Source: JBHENC01 sp046262295
GTDB taxonomy: Bacteria; Acidobacteriota; Blastocatellia; Pyrinomonadales; Pyrinomonadaceae
NCBI GenBank assembly: GCA_046262295.1
Contig: JBHENC010000011.1
Span: 62,001 to 126,000, forward strand
DNA length: 64,000 bases
Direction of reading: 5' to 3'
A model generated the notes under the pieces. It was not told the DNA's origin, ran no database searches, and worked only from the letters and a program-made list of their open reading frames with translations. This document shows positions 45,379-53,562 of this stretch, one piece after another. The translations under genes and the position numbers were made by a program. The number at the start of each line of letters is the position of its first letter. Positions within the stretch are counted from its first letter, which is position 1.

Positions 45379-46728
45379 ATGCAGTGTCCCGCGTGCCGTG
45401 CCGTTTACTCCAATGGTTTAGACCTGTGTCCCCGATGCCAGACGCCCGCGCAAAAATCCTCCGCCGAACCAGATATTGCCGAAACGAAAGAGGCGGCGCG
45501 AACCATCGACGACGCCCGCGAGCAAAGCATTTTGACAGTCGAGCTGGATGATAAGAGCAGCGCAATCAACGCTTCGGCCACCGAATCCGGCGCGCCTGTG
45601 AGCAGAGAGGCGGCGGCGAAAACGAATGAAGCGGCGGCTTCGACCTTGATCGAATTTCCGGGCGCGGCGCGTGCCTCGCGTCCGCAATGGCGCAAGGATT
45701 TGAGCGAGCGCGTGCGCGAAATTCAGGAACGCCGTGCCCGCGAAGCACCCCGTGAAGACCGCGCACGAGCGACACACACAATTCCGACGCAAGCAACGCC
45801 GCCCCAAAACTCAACACAGGCTTCCACCGTTCCCGATATCGCCGCCGCGCAACTCGGGCTTGTGCCGCCGGTAGATGCGCCCGCTGTCAATCCGATTGTC
45901 GTCGCGGCCCTACGACGCATCGAACGCGCCCGGCAAGCAACTCCGCCGCCTGCCGCGACGCGCGCCCGTGCCACTTCGATGAGCGGTGCGGCAACGGCTG
46001 TCGCGCGCGTCGCCGAAGAACAGTATGAGCACGCGCCGGAGTTAAAAAACTCTCCGCCCCAGGCGTTGCCGCCGCCGTCAACGCACGCGACTGCGGCCGC
46101 AACGGTTCAGGCGGAGTCCACAACGGAAACCGTCAAGACACCGGAGTTGCAGACCAAAACGCATAATCTAGTAGTTGTTCCGGCGCACTCTATACCGCAG
46201 GAATCTGTTCCCAAAACGCCGCCGCGCCGCATCGTCCCGGAAGTCGCTGACGAAGCGGCGACGCCCGGACGCCTCGACGCGCAAGCTATCGAAGAGATGC
46301 ACGCGGCGGCGTTTCCGGAGAATGACCGCGCACCGCTGTCCCCGCGTTTAATCGCGGGCATCGTTGATCTGCTGGTCGTCGCTTTCGCGTCAACACCCTT
46401 CGCCGCAATTATCGAATTGACCAACGGTAATTGGACGGACATTCGCGTTGGCGCAGCAATGGGCGGTATCATCGTGCTGGTGATGTTTCTGTATCTCACG
46501 GCTTCGACGGCACTGGCCGGTCGCACGTGGGGAATGTCTCTCTTTTCAATGCACGCCGTTGACGTGCATACGGGGTTGTGGCCGACTACCCGACAGGCGA
46601 TCACGCGCGCCATCGCTTATATGCTCTCGCTCGCCGCCTGCGGACTCGGGCTGGCTTACGCACTGATGGATGCCGAAGGCCGCGCGGTTCACGATCTTCT
46701 CTCCGGCACAATCGTCGTCCGCGATTAA
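45379..46728 (+). CDS. Zinc-ribbon RDD family membrane protein
   Basis: The 449-residue protein opens MQCPACRAVYSNGLDLCPRC, a zinc ribbon, then has a 270-residue Ala/Pro/Thr-rich, mainly unstructured stretch (possibly basic/helical in RVREIQERRAREAPRED), and ends with an RDD domain (LSPRLIAGIVDLLVVAFASTPFA, LAGRTWGMSLFSMHAVD, GRAVHDLLSGTIVV) with three membrane helices. RDD proteins may be transporters or membrane adaptors. It is followed by a strong terminator. Confidence 0.8.
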   Translation: MQCPACRAVYSNGLDLCPRCQTPAQKSSAEPDIAETKEAARTIDDAREQSILTVELDDKSSAINASATESGAPVSREAAAKTNEAAASTLIEFPGAARASRPQWRKDLSERVREIQERRAREAPREDRARATHTIPTQATPPQNSTQASTVPDIAAAQLGLVPPVDAPAVNPIVVAALRRIERARQATPPPAATRARATSMSGAATAVARVAEEQYEHAPELKNSPPQALPPPSTHATAAATVQAESTTETVKTPELQTKTHNLVVVPAHSIPQESVPKTPPRRIVPEVADEAATPGRLDAQAIEEMHAAAFPENDRAPLSPRLIAGIVDLLVVAFASTPFAAIIELTNGNWTDIRVGAAMGGIIVLVMFLYLTASTALAGRTWGMSLFSMHAVDVHTGLWPTTRQAITRAIAYMLSLAACGLGLAYALMDAEGRAVHDLLSGTIVVRD

Positions 46729-46753
46729 CGACGCGCTCGCCCCGTAAAATCAG

Positions 46754-46791
46754 GCTCTGCTCTCCTTCTTTCGCAGGAGAGCAGAGCTTTT
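46754..46791 (+). terminator. Intrinsic terminator after the RDD gene
   Basis: A perfect 13-bp inverted repeat GCTCTGCTCTCCT / AGGAGAGCAGAGC with an eight-base loop, followed by TTTTG. Confidence 0.8.
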
Positions 46792-46887
46792 GCTTTGCCA
46801 CACAAACCGGCTAAGCTAACAAACGCGCGTTAATCCGAGAATCACGCGCGCAAGTTTTACGTTTTCATTAATTGATCATGGGTTACG

Positions 46888-47445
46888 ATGAACGATCAAA
46901 CCATCAAAGCTATCGTTGACGAGATTGCGCCGGAACTCGTCAAACGCGCTGCCGGAAAAGTGTTTCAACTCACACGCGCGTCGCTCGTGATTGACTTTCG
47001 CACCGGCGTTGATCGCTTTTTGTTTCTTTCAATCGAGCCTTCCGCGCCGCGCCTTTACATGATTGAACGCCGCCCGCGCGATCTTGAAAAGCAATCAATC
47101 CATGATTCATCTTTCGCGCAACTGCTACGCAAGCATATCGGCGGCGCGCGTCTTCTCGCGCTCACGAAAGACGCTCAAGATCGCATCGTTCGCTTCTTCT
47201 TCGCCGCCGAAGATATCGTCGGCGCGTCATACTCGCGCACGCTCGTCGCTCAACTAACAGGCCGCGCCGCTAATCTATTTCTGCTCGATGAACGCGATTA
47301 CATCATTGACGCATTGCGCACACTGCGCGGCGAAGGCCAACAGATTGGCGACAAATATCAATCGCCCGCCGCTGCCACTCCTGCGCTTGTCTCGCAAGCG
47401 TCGCAACCGGCGCTGGCGAAAGCCTCCTTCGCATCTCTCTCCGAA
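46888..47445 (+). CDS. rqcH: NFACT/RqcH-like protein, N-terminal part (cut by the gap)
   Basis: These 186 codons match the N-terminal NFACT-N region of RqcH/fibronectin-binding proteins (FQLTRASLVIDFRTGVDRF, then SFAQLLRKHIGGARLL, and GRAANLFLLDERDYI). RqcH drives alanine-tail synthesis on stalled 60S/50S products in ribosome quality control. The frame is interrupted by a run of N at 47446-47455. The C-terminal part resumes after 47547 in a different frame. Confidence 0.8.
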
Positions 47446-47455
47446 NNNNNNNNNN
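47446..47455. other. Assembly gap (ten N)
   Basis: Exactly ten N. The size of the missing sequence is unknown; ten is a common placeholder length. Confidence 0.98.
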
Positions 47456-47496
47456 AAGCCCTTGTCCGTGAGACGCTTGATCGTACCTTCAGCCAT
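47456..47496 (-). pseudogene. 5' end of a cold-shock protein gene at the gap edge
   Basis: On the minus strand, the base run after the gap encodes MAEGTIKRLTDKG, the typical start of a CspA-type cold-shock protein, with an AGGAG-type ribosome site upstream (47502-47512). It lies inside the broken rqcH-like gene and has no continuation beyond the gap, so it is most likely a mis-joined contig end. Confidence 0.6.
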
Positions 47497-47546
47497 TTTC
47501 CTGCTCCTGTGAGTCGGCGACGGGGATTGGGACGCGCCGAAGTTCA

Positions 47547-48416
47547 CGCGAAGCCGCCGCACGTTTCGACGCGCGTGCCGCCGCGCTGCGCCAGCAATTT
47601 CGCAAGCAGCTTACACAAAAGACCAAGCTTCAAAGCGGTTTGCGCCGAGACCTTACGGCGCACGGCGACGCCGACGAACACAGGCGCGCGGGCGACCTGA
47701 TCCTCGCCAACTTAGCCAATGCCGAACGGCGCGGCAACATCGTCACGCTGACGGATTACTATGCTGAAGGCGAGCCGCGCATCGAACTCGAAATTGACGA
47801 AGCATCTACATTGCAGGAAGAGGCCGCACGGCGTTTCACGCGCTACACCAAAGCCAAGCGCGCCGCGCAGGAGATAGACAAACGCCTTATCACGCTCGAA
47901 GCCGAATTGAAAACGCTGCAAGCGCGCGAGGCGTTGTTGCAGCAAATCACGGAAGCCCGCGACGAAGCGGCGCTCGAAGCCTTCAGTGGAGAAAAGAAAA
48001 AGGAGTCGCGCCGCCCGTCGCAAGCGCAGAAGCCCTTTGAAAGCGTGTCCGGCGCGCGGCGTTATCGCTCTTCCGATGGCTACGAAATCCTCGTCGGACG
48101 CGCCGCACGCGATAACGACCAGTTGACGTTTCGCATCGCGCGCCCTTACGATTTGTGGCTTCACGCCGCCGATTATCCGGGTTCGCACGTCGTCGTGCGC
48201 AATCCGACGCGCAAAGATATTCCACACCGCACGATCATCGAAGCTGCGCAACTCGCCGCTTATTTCAGTCAGGCCAAACGCGACGCGAAAGTGGATGTGC
48301 ATTACACACCGCGCAAGTTTCTCTCCAAGCCGAAGAACTCCGCGCCCGGCCTCGTGCGTATGTCCGCCTTTCGTAACATCCTCGTCGAACCGCGCGAGAG
48401 CATCGAAAGAATCTGA
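47547..48416 (+). CDS. rqcH: NFACT/RqcH-like protein, C-terminal part (5' end lost at gap)
   Basis: These 289 codons carry the coiled coil (REAAARFDARAAALRQQFRK, then ARRFTRYTKAKRAAQEIDKR) and the NFACT-R domain (YRSSDGYEILVGRAARDND, LWLHAADYPGSHVVVRN). They belong with the 46888-47445 part. The exact start is unknown; the first codon of clear homology is near 47547, and an in-frame Met exists only at 47640. The full protein would be about 520 residues or more. Confidence 0.75.
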   Translation, partial: REAAARFDARAAALRQQFRKQLTQKTKLQSGLRRDLTAHGDADEHRRAGDLILANLANAERRGNIVTLTDYYAEGEPRIELEIDEASTLQEEAARRFTRYTKAKRAAQEIDKRLITLEAELKTLQAREALLQQITEARDEAALEAFSGEKKKESRRPSQAQKPFESVSGARRYRSSDGYEILVGRAARDNDQLTFRIARPYDLWLHAADYPGSHVVVRNPTRKDIPHRTIIEAAQLAAYFSQAKRDAKVDVHYTPRKFLSKPKNSAPGLVRMSAFRNILVEPRESIERI

Positions 48417-48743
48417 GTCGGAGCGCATTTCAAAATCAGGAATTAGCCACCGCAGACATAGAGAAGAACTGTTTCGAGTTTTCAGTTTTGAGTTTTCAGT
48501 CTTGAGTTTTCAGTTTAGAACACATCGTTATTGTCTGTGCTGAAAACTGATTACCGAAAACTAAAAACTGTTTCAACCGCTCCGCGCCTCCTCGGTCTCT
48601 GTAGCAGATTTTGTAACGGACTCTTCGCATTCGTTGCCGGAACAGCTCTTCGCAAACTCTTCTGCAAAGCCAACGCATACTTTCGTCATAGCCTTTTGTT
48701 AGGTTTGAAGGCCTTATAATTCAGGAAGGAATTTGCTGCACAG
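48417..48743. other. Intergenic region with AT-rich direct and inverted repeats
   Basis: This 327-bp region has no supported gene. From 48476 to 48570 it carries repeated GTTTTCAG/TTTTGAG units on one strand and their complements (CTGAAAACT, CTAAAAACTG) on the other, forming a likely stem-loop. Confidence 0.6.
48476..48570. repeat. GAGTTTTCAGT-type repeat with inverted arm
   Basis: Units GAGTTTTCAG occur three times in a row (48476-48514), then after about 25 bases their complement CTGAAAACTGA and CTAAAAACTG. A similar set lies at 55460-55519. Confidence 0.65.
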
Positions 48744-49928
48744 ATGAGCACGAATTTTATTGCGCCGCTTGAAACACTCGCCGCCGATGCGCTTGATCGA
48801 ATCGCGGATGTCTTTGTCGGCGAGGCTTCGACCTTACGCGATGGCACGGAACACGCGGGCGTTCAATTGCCGCGCGATCTCTACGCGCACAAAGACGCGC
48901 AGACCGAATGGTGGTATTACACAGGCCACTTGCAAACCGCTTCAGGCCATCGCTTCGGCTTCGAGCTTGTCTTCTTCAAGCGGCGCACAGACCTCGACCG
49001 TTTCGGCGTCGTGCCGCTGCGTCTCATCGCCAATCCGCTGTATCTGGCTCACTTCGCCGTTACGGATGAAACGAAGAAAAGTTTTCGCTACGAGCATCGT
49101 AAGAGTACGGGCGGTGCGTTCGACGCTCCGGCGCAGGCGAGCGAGCGCCGCTATTTTTTACGGCTCGGCAACTGGAGCGTGAAAGAAGCGCACGGCTCGC
49201 ATATCCTGCGCGCGACATTGGGCGACGATCTTGTTTTCGAGGCGGCGCTTAAACCCGTCAAACTCGCCGCGATGAATGGGCACGAAGGCGTCGGCGTCAG
49301 TTTCAAAGACACCGGCGAGGCATCGCGTTATTTTTCTTTTACACGCATGGATGCCGTAGGAGACATCACTTGGCACGGGCGCACGGAGCATTTCAAAGGC
49401 TCTGCGTGGATGGATAGAGAGTTCGGCACATGGCGCACGACTGAAAATCAAAAGGGCTGGGATTGGTTCAGCATTCAGCTTGCGAACAACACGGAAGTGA
49501 TGGTTTATCAACTGCGCAATTCGGCAGGCCAACCGTCGCCTTTTTCAAGCGGCACATACGTTGACGCTGCCGGAAATTTCACGCATCTCGCCTATGAAGA
49601 TTTCACTATCGAGGCGACTGATTACTGGCAAAGCCCGCACACGAAAGCGACGTATCCGATCAATTGGCGCGTGCAAGTTCCGCGCTTCGGCGTTGATTTA
49701 ACAATCACGCCCGTCATCAAAGATCAGGAGTTGGATACACGCGGCACGACGATGATCGTTTACTGGGAAGGCGGGTGTAGGGTTGAAGGACGACACGGCA
49801 TTGAGACGACAAACGGGCGCGCGTATGTCGAGCTTGTCGGCTACGACCGCTCGCACGAACGCCCTTCGCTCGGCGCGTTTCTCTTCGGCGGCGCAATTGA
49901 AAAACAGTGGCGCAGCATCTTCGGCTGA
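48744..49928 (+). CDS. Lipocalin-like/CrtC-type hydrolase protein
   Basis: The 394-residue protein has the two-domain lipocalin-like fold of the AttH/CrtC type: TEWWYYTGHLQTASGHRFGFEL near residue 53, GVGVSFKDTGEASRYFSFTR, then SAWMDREFGTW and GWDWFSIQLANNTEVMVYQLR, and the closing GRAYVELVGYDRS. Such proteins include carotenoid hydratases and ABC-linked secreted proteins, but the substrate is not determined. No signal peptide is evident. It lies 36 bases upstream of hemL in the same direction. Confidence 0.8.
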   Translation: MSTNFIAPLETLAADALDRIADVFVGEASTLRDGTEHAGVQLPRDLYAHKDAQTEWWYYTGHLQTASGHRFGFELVFFKRRTDLDRFGVVPLRLIANPLYLAHFAVTDETKKSFRYEHRKSTGGAFDAPAQASERRYFLRLGNWSVKEAHGSHILRATLGDDLVFEAALKPVKLAAMNGHEGVGVSFKDTGEASRYFSFTRMDAVGDITWHGRTEHFKGSAWMDREFGTWRTTENQKGWDWFSIQLANNTEVMVYQLRNSAGQPSPFSSGTYVDAAGNFTHLAYEDFTIEATDYWQSPHTKATYPINWRVQVPRFGVDLTITPVIKDQELDTRGTTMIVYWEGGCRVEGRHGIETTNGRAYVELVGYDRSHERPSLGAFLFGGAIEKQWRSIFG

Positions 49929-49964
49929 TTGATTTTTACACGCGCCCGCACGCACAATAGCTTT

Positions 49965-51272
49965 ATGAGTAAACCGCAAAAAAATAGACCATGCCAATCC
50001 GAAGAAATGTTCGCGCGCGCCGTCAGGTTGATTCCCGGCGGCGTCAATTCTCCCGTCCGCGCCTTTCGCGGTGTCGGCGGCACGCCCCGCTTTATCAAGA
50101 GCGCACAGGGCGCAACGCTCACGGACGTTGACGGGCACACGTACATTGATTACGTAGGCTCTTGGGGGCCGATGATTCTAGGCCACGCCGATCCGGAAGT
50201 AATCGAAGCGTTAGGCGAGAGCTTAGCGAGAGGCACAAGCTACGGCGCGCCGACGCTGCTCGAAATAGAGATGGCCGAAGAGATAACGCGCGCCGTGCCG
50301 TCTATCGAGATGGTGCGGATGGTCAACAGCGGCACGGAAGCGACGATGTCCGCGATACGTCTCGCGCGCGGCGTCACGAATCGCAATCTGCTCGTCAAGT
50401 TTGAAGGTTGCTATCACGGGCACGGCGACAGTTTGCTGGTGAAGGCCGGATCGGGCGTTGCGACGCTCGGCCTGCCCGATAGTCCCGGCGTTCCCATGTC
50501 TGTGGCAAGCGACACGTTAACGGTTCCTTACAACAATGCGGCGGCGCTCGAACAAGTTTTTCAGGAGCATGGCGCAAAGATTGCGGCGGTTATCATCGAA
50601 CCCGTTGTCGGCAACATGGGCTGCGTCGTGCCGCGCGACGGATATTTGCAGGCGGTGTGCGACATCACGCGCAAGGCGGGTGCGCTGCTTATCTTCGACG
50701 AAGTAATGACGGGCTTTCGTCTCGCGCGCGGCGGCGCACAGGAGCTTTATAATGTGCATCCTGACATCACGACGCTCGGCAAGATCATCGGCGGCGGGCT
50801 TCCGGTCGGCGCTTACGGCGGCAGCCGCGAAATCATGGAACACATCGCGCCCGCCGGAAACATCTATCAAGCAGGCACGCTCTCCGGCAATCCTTTAGCG
50901 ATGACCGCCGGGCTGACGACGCTCAAGCGTTTGCGCGATGCTTCGGTTTACGAAAAGTTGGAGCAGGCGGGCAAGCGTCTGACAGACGGATTAACGAAAG
51001 CGGCGCGGGAAGCGGGCGTTGAGACGGTGACGAACCGCGTCGGTTCGATGTGGACGGGATTCTTTACGAGCGAGCCGGTGACGGATTGGGATTCCGCCGC
51101 CAAAAGCGACCGCGCGTTTTACGGAAAATTCTTCCATGCGATGCTGGAGAACGGCGTCTATCTTGCGCCCTCGCAATTTGAAGCGGCGTTCATCAGTCTC
51201 GCGCACACGGATGAGATTTTAGAGCAAACGATTGAAGCGGCGCGTAAAGCATTTCAAGGATTGGACAGATAG
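49965..51272 (+). CDS. hemL: Glutamate-1-semialdehyde 2,1-aminomutase
   Basis: The 435-residue PLP enzyme makes 5-aminolevulinate, the first heme precursor in the C5 pathway. It has IPGGVNSPVRAF, the GSWGPMILGHADPEV region, FDEVMTGFR, and TLGKIIGGGLPVGAYGG with the PLP-binding Lys, then GTLSGNPLAM. The ATG at 49965 is chosen over an in-frame ATT-type opening at 49929. It is separated from the hemE-hemH-hemG/hemY block by 23 kb. Confidence 0.95.
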   Translation: MSKPQKNRPCQSEEMFARAVRLIPGGVNSPVRAFRGVGGTPRFIKSAQGATLTDVDGHTYIDYVGSWGPMILGHADPEVIEALGESLARGTSYGAPTLLEIEMAEEITRAVPSIEMVRMVNSGTEATMSAIRLARGVTNRNLLVKFEGCYHGHGDSLLVKAGSGVATLGLPDSPGVPMSVASDTLTVPYNNAAALEQVFQEHGAKIAAVIIEPVVGNMGCVVPRDGYLQAVCDITRKAGALLIFDEVMTGFRLARGGAQELYNVHPDITTLGKIIGGGLPVGAYGGSREIMEHIAPAGNIYQAGTLSGNPLAMTAGLTTLKRLRDASVYEKLEQAGKRLTDGLTKAAREAGVETVTNRVGSMWTGFFTSEPVTDWDSAAKSDRAFYGKFFHAMLENGVYLAPSQFEAAFISLAHTDEILEQTIEAARKAFQGLDR

Positions 51273-51388
51273 CGGCGGGGTTGACATGGGCGAAACCGCC
51301 GGGAGTCAACATAGAAGTAACGAACGATCTTTTTAATGAGACAAGCTGTTTTGCGCCGAAGCGTCTAATGGCTTGTTCGGTGCGGCGT

Positions 51389-51658
51389 TTATTTTGGGGC
51401 TTGCAGTTTCTCAGCCAACCACAAGTTGACCAATGTTTCAGGAACAACACCGCGAACACGAGCCTCCGCTTCAAGTTCCTTGTAGATTTGCGGCTCAACC
51501 GTGACGCGCCTTCTTCGTTTAGCTCTGACTTCAAACTCAACCTCGTGAGTTTCGTCCCAGTAGTCATCCAGGCTGTGCGTGTCCCAAAATTCGCCGATAC
51601 CTTCTAATGTTTGCGCCTGTGAAATGCTGCTAAGTTGTTTGTTTTTATTTTCACTCAT
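51389..51658 (-). CDS. BrnA/CopG-like antitoxin
   Basis: The 89-residue protein has the 'eIgeFWDTHSLDDYWDETHEVEFEV' style motif known from CopG-type antitoxins and a ribbon-helix-helix end (RRVTVEPQIYKELEAEARVRG). It follows the BrnT-type toxin, with the start overlapping the toxin stop by eight bases. The ATG at 51658 is preferred over a longer frame from 51694. Confidence 0.75.
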   Translation of the reverse strand: MSENKNKQLSSISQAQTLEGIGEFWDTHSLDDYWDETHEVEFEVRAKRRRRVTVEPQIYKELEAEARVRGVVPETLVNLWLAEKLQAPK

Positions 51659-51929
51659 AACGCCTACGCTCTTTTTTATCCATATCTCGCGCACTTAAAA
51701 TCAAAGCCGTATTCGATGATTTATGAATAAAAAATGTGATTAGATAACGACCTGCTTCGGTTTGTCCGCTTGCCGAATAAACATCTTCGCCCTTTTGATG
51801 TCCCGATTCAACGAAACGATAACGCGGAAGATTAAAGAAAACCTCTTCAACTTCATCCTGTGAAACTCGATGCTTAACTTCTATTTTATCAAGGATGCCC
51901 GGAAGCCATATAAAGTCGTCAATGTGCAT
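51651..51929 (-). CDS. BrnT-like toxin
   Basis: The 92-residue protein resembles BrnT: IEVKHRVSQDEVEEVF, then YLITFFIHKSSNTALILSARDMDKKERRRYE with the ending seen in BrnT ('...i.SAR.......rrrY'). BrnT is a ribonuclease that stops translation. It is coupled with the downstream antitoxin. The pair sits next to the integron-type cassettes. Confidence 0.75.
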   Translation of the reverse strand: MHIDDFIWLPGILDKIEVKHRVSQDEVEEVFFNLPRYRFVESGHQKGEDVYSASGQTEAGRYLITFFIHKSSNTALILSARDMDKKERRRYE

Positions 51930-51965
51930 AAAGCAAGTTCCGGTTTAGCACTTACGCTCAACGAC

Positions 51966-52145
51966 TTAAATGGAAGAGGCAAAGCCACAAACGGTAAAAG
52001 GTATATTTTGGTCTGCTAAAGCTTCCAACGCGGCTTCTGGAACAAGATGCTCGCCCGACTTCAGCACACGCCCGGAAAAGCGTCCGAGCAAAAACACCAA
52101 TGCTCGTTTTTCAGTTTCACGGTCTGGAAAAGTAATCGTTATCAT
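51966..52145 (-). CDS. Small hypothetical protein
   Basis: The 59-residue protein starts MITITFPDRETEKRALVFLL; a TTTGGAGG ribosome site lies about 11 bases upstream. It is compact with an alpha/beta look and ends FTVCGFASSI. It lies between the BrnT gene and the end of the cassette array. No family known. Confidence 0.5.
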   Translation of the reverse strand: MITITFPDRETEKRALVFLLGRFSGRVLKSGEHLVPEAALEALADQNIPFTVCGFASSI

Positions 52146-52250
52146 AAATAAAGTTGCCTCCAAACAAAACGATTATAACAGTTGATTCGTAAAACTACAG
52201 AATCATCAAAAAGCAATGATAATCTGCTGAACACTGAAACTGGCAACACA

Positions 52251-52343
52251 GTATCTAACCGAGCGCGACGAACCCCCGATAGAGCCAAGTCTCGCGCATC
52301 AAAGCCATGCTATTCGCGCTTCGGTTGAATGAGTTATTAGACC
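52251..52343 (-). repeat. attC recombination site of cassette 2
   Basis: On the minus strand, R'' GGTCTAAT (52343-52336) is followed by L'' AACCGAAGCGCGA, a variable loop, then L' TCGCGCTCGG and R' GTTAGATAC at 52259-52251. L'' and L' are complementary except for one extra A in L'', the extrahelical base typical of attC. GTTAGAT fits GTTRRRY. R'' is the exact complement of TTAGACC, the first seven bases of this cassette at 52985-52979. The gene's TAA stop (52337-52339) lies in R''. Confidence 0.75.
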
Positions 52344-52963
52344 GCAGCACCAAGGAGTACTTTCATCGGCGATGCCCCTTTCCCAACAATCACACCGAGC
52401 GTTATACAGTTGACGATTACAGTGAACCAGTATCCAATCAAGAATGATGGCTTGCGCGTTTTGTGTCGCAAAAACACTTGAGCTATTAGCGCACCAGGCC
52501 AACCCCCAATTAAGCTCATCAGATGCAGCGTCGACTCAGGGATTCGCCTGCCTGCATTTTGAGCGGCTGTTTTGTCCGAGGCATAGACACCATATGTGAT
52601 AATGCTCGCACCATAATAGAGAGTCAACCAACTCATATCGAGCCATCCTACTGCGGCGAGTACAGCTAACGCGACGAGGAAACTCATTGCAAACGCGATT
52701 GGCACGGCGATGCGCGATCTCGGAATGTGACGCACTAGCGGGGCACCACGTGGACTGACAGTGAATCGAACATCATTCGCCTGAAGCCGTCCATGCGAAT
52801 CGGGCGCGAGCGTGTAGCTTACAACTTCATTCACGCTTGGCCTGCGATTACTGAGTGAGAATGAAGAGATGTGGACGAATACGGAGTTACCTCCTTCAGA
52901 AGGAGAGATAAATCCGAACCCACGCTCGTCATTCCATTTTGCGATTCTTCCCTTGTGACGCAT
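52337..52963 (-). CDS. Cold-shock domain plus DUF1294 membrane protein (cassette 2)
   Basis: The 208-residue protein starts with a cold-shock domain (GRIAKWNDERGFGFISPSEGG, with the RNP1-type KxFGFI pattern and VFVHISSF RNP2) and continues into DUF1294 (LTLYYGASIITYGVYASDK, then LMSLIGGWPGALIAQVFLRHKTRK) with several membrane helices. The CSD-DUF1294 fusion is known in many bacteria; its role is not clear. The gene is the payload of integron-type cassette 2 (52985-52259), and its stop lies inside the R'' box of the attC site. Confidence 0.85.
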   Translation of the reverse strand: MRHKGRIAKWNDERGFGFISPSEGGNSVFVHISSFSLSNRRPSVNEVVSYTLAPDSHGRLQANDVRFTVSPRGAPLVRHIPRSRIAVPIAFAMSFLVALAVLAAVGWLDMSWLTLYYGASIITYGVYASDKTAAQNAGRRIPESTLHLMSLIGGWPGALIAQVFLRHKTRKPSFLIGYWFTVIVNCITLGVIVGKGASPMKVLLGAAV

Positions 52964-52979
52964 TTCCTACTCTCAAGCG

Positions 52980-53083
52980 GTCTAACGCTCGCCATCAGCC
53001 GCCGCGCACGCAACGCCGAATCCACGCAAGTTCTCGATGAGAAGCAAGCTAACTCGCGGTCGGCTGCATGGCGTTGTTATGCC
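52980..53083 (-). repeat. attC recombination site of cassette 1
   Basis: On the minus strand: R'' GGCATAAC (53083-53076), L'' GCCATGCAGCCG, a variable structure, then L' CGGCTGATGGC and R' GTTAGAC (52986-52980). L'' and L' pair apart from one extra G in L''. GTTAGAC fits GTTRRRY. R'' is the exact complement of GTTATGCC at 53508-53501, the junction where this cassette begins. The stop of the payload gene (TAA, 53077-53079) lies in R''. Confidence 0.8.
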
Positions 53084-53484
53084 TCGTTCGAGGAACTACC
53101 AACATACGGGATTTTACCTTCCCAGAAATCATTCAACTGCCGCCACCATATCGCCGATTCTGGTTTTAAGTATCGGTAGAACTCTTCAGGATTGACGCCA
53201 CTATTCCCAGCAACGTTCTGAATCCCTTCAAGCATCCCGATTGTAGCAGCCTCTTTCACATAAGCATCACCCTCAAGGTGAAGCCTCTCAATAACCTCAA
53301 ACACCGCCGGAAATTCATCTGTCCGATTTTCCTTATGCAGCTCCACCAGATGATGCGCGAACTCCCCTAAATCAACGTAGAGCAAATCTTCACCTTCGTA
53401 GAAAGCGCGATGCTCCTTCCACTTTTCAGTGAAGGAAGGGCACGCTTCAAGAAACAGAGGCATGACTTGTTCTTTCGTTATCAT
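53077..53484 (-). CDS. DUF7674-like hypothetical protein (cassette 1)
   Basis: The 135-residue protein is acidic and helical (EACPSFTEKWKEHRAFYEG, LLYVDLGEFAHHLVELHK, EFPAVFEVIERLHLEGDAYV, GMLEGIQNVAGN). From memory it matches the DUF7674 family, found in accessory regions, but its role is unknown. The ATG at 53484 is preferred; an ATG at 53505 lies inside the cassette junction and is less likely. It is the payload of integron-type cassette 1 (53507-52986). Confidence 0.8.
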   Translation of the reverse strand: MITKEQVMPLFLEACPSFTEKWKEHRAFYEGEDLLYVDLGEFAHHLVELHKENRTDEFPAVFEVIERLHLEGDAYVKEAATIGMLEGIQNVAGNSGVNPEEFYRYLKPESAIWWRQLNDFWEGKIPYVGSSSNEA

Positions 53485-53500
53485 TACATCACTCAACAGA

Positions 53501-53508
53501 GGCATAAC
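53501..53508 (-). other. Left junction of the cassette array (recombination core)
   Basis: GTTATGCC on the minus strand is the crossover core at which cassette 1 begins (cut between G and TT, 53508/53507). It pairs with R'' at 53083-53076. The sequence upstream is host DNA after the histidine kinase stop. Confidence 0.65.
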
Positions 53509-53513
53509 AAGTA

Positions 53514-53562
53514 TTATGCTGCTGTCACTCCGTTGACCAAGAACTTAGAGTTTTATGCTGCT
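53514..53562. repeat. Two copies of TTATGCTGCT at the cassette junction
   Basis: The decamer TTATGCTGCT lies at 53514-53523 and 53553-53562, 39 bp apart, both followed by a CTGTCAC-like sequence. The second overlaps the stop of the histidine kinase. They lie just upstream of the first cassette. Confidence 0.6.

Noticed and set aside
51330..51390. Sequence resembling an attC site after the BrnA-like gene (stop codon beside AACGCCGC and a later ATTAGACGC)
   Set aside because: No R'' that complements a matching leading sequence, and the arms do not pair as in the two accepted sites.
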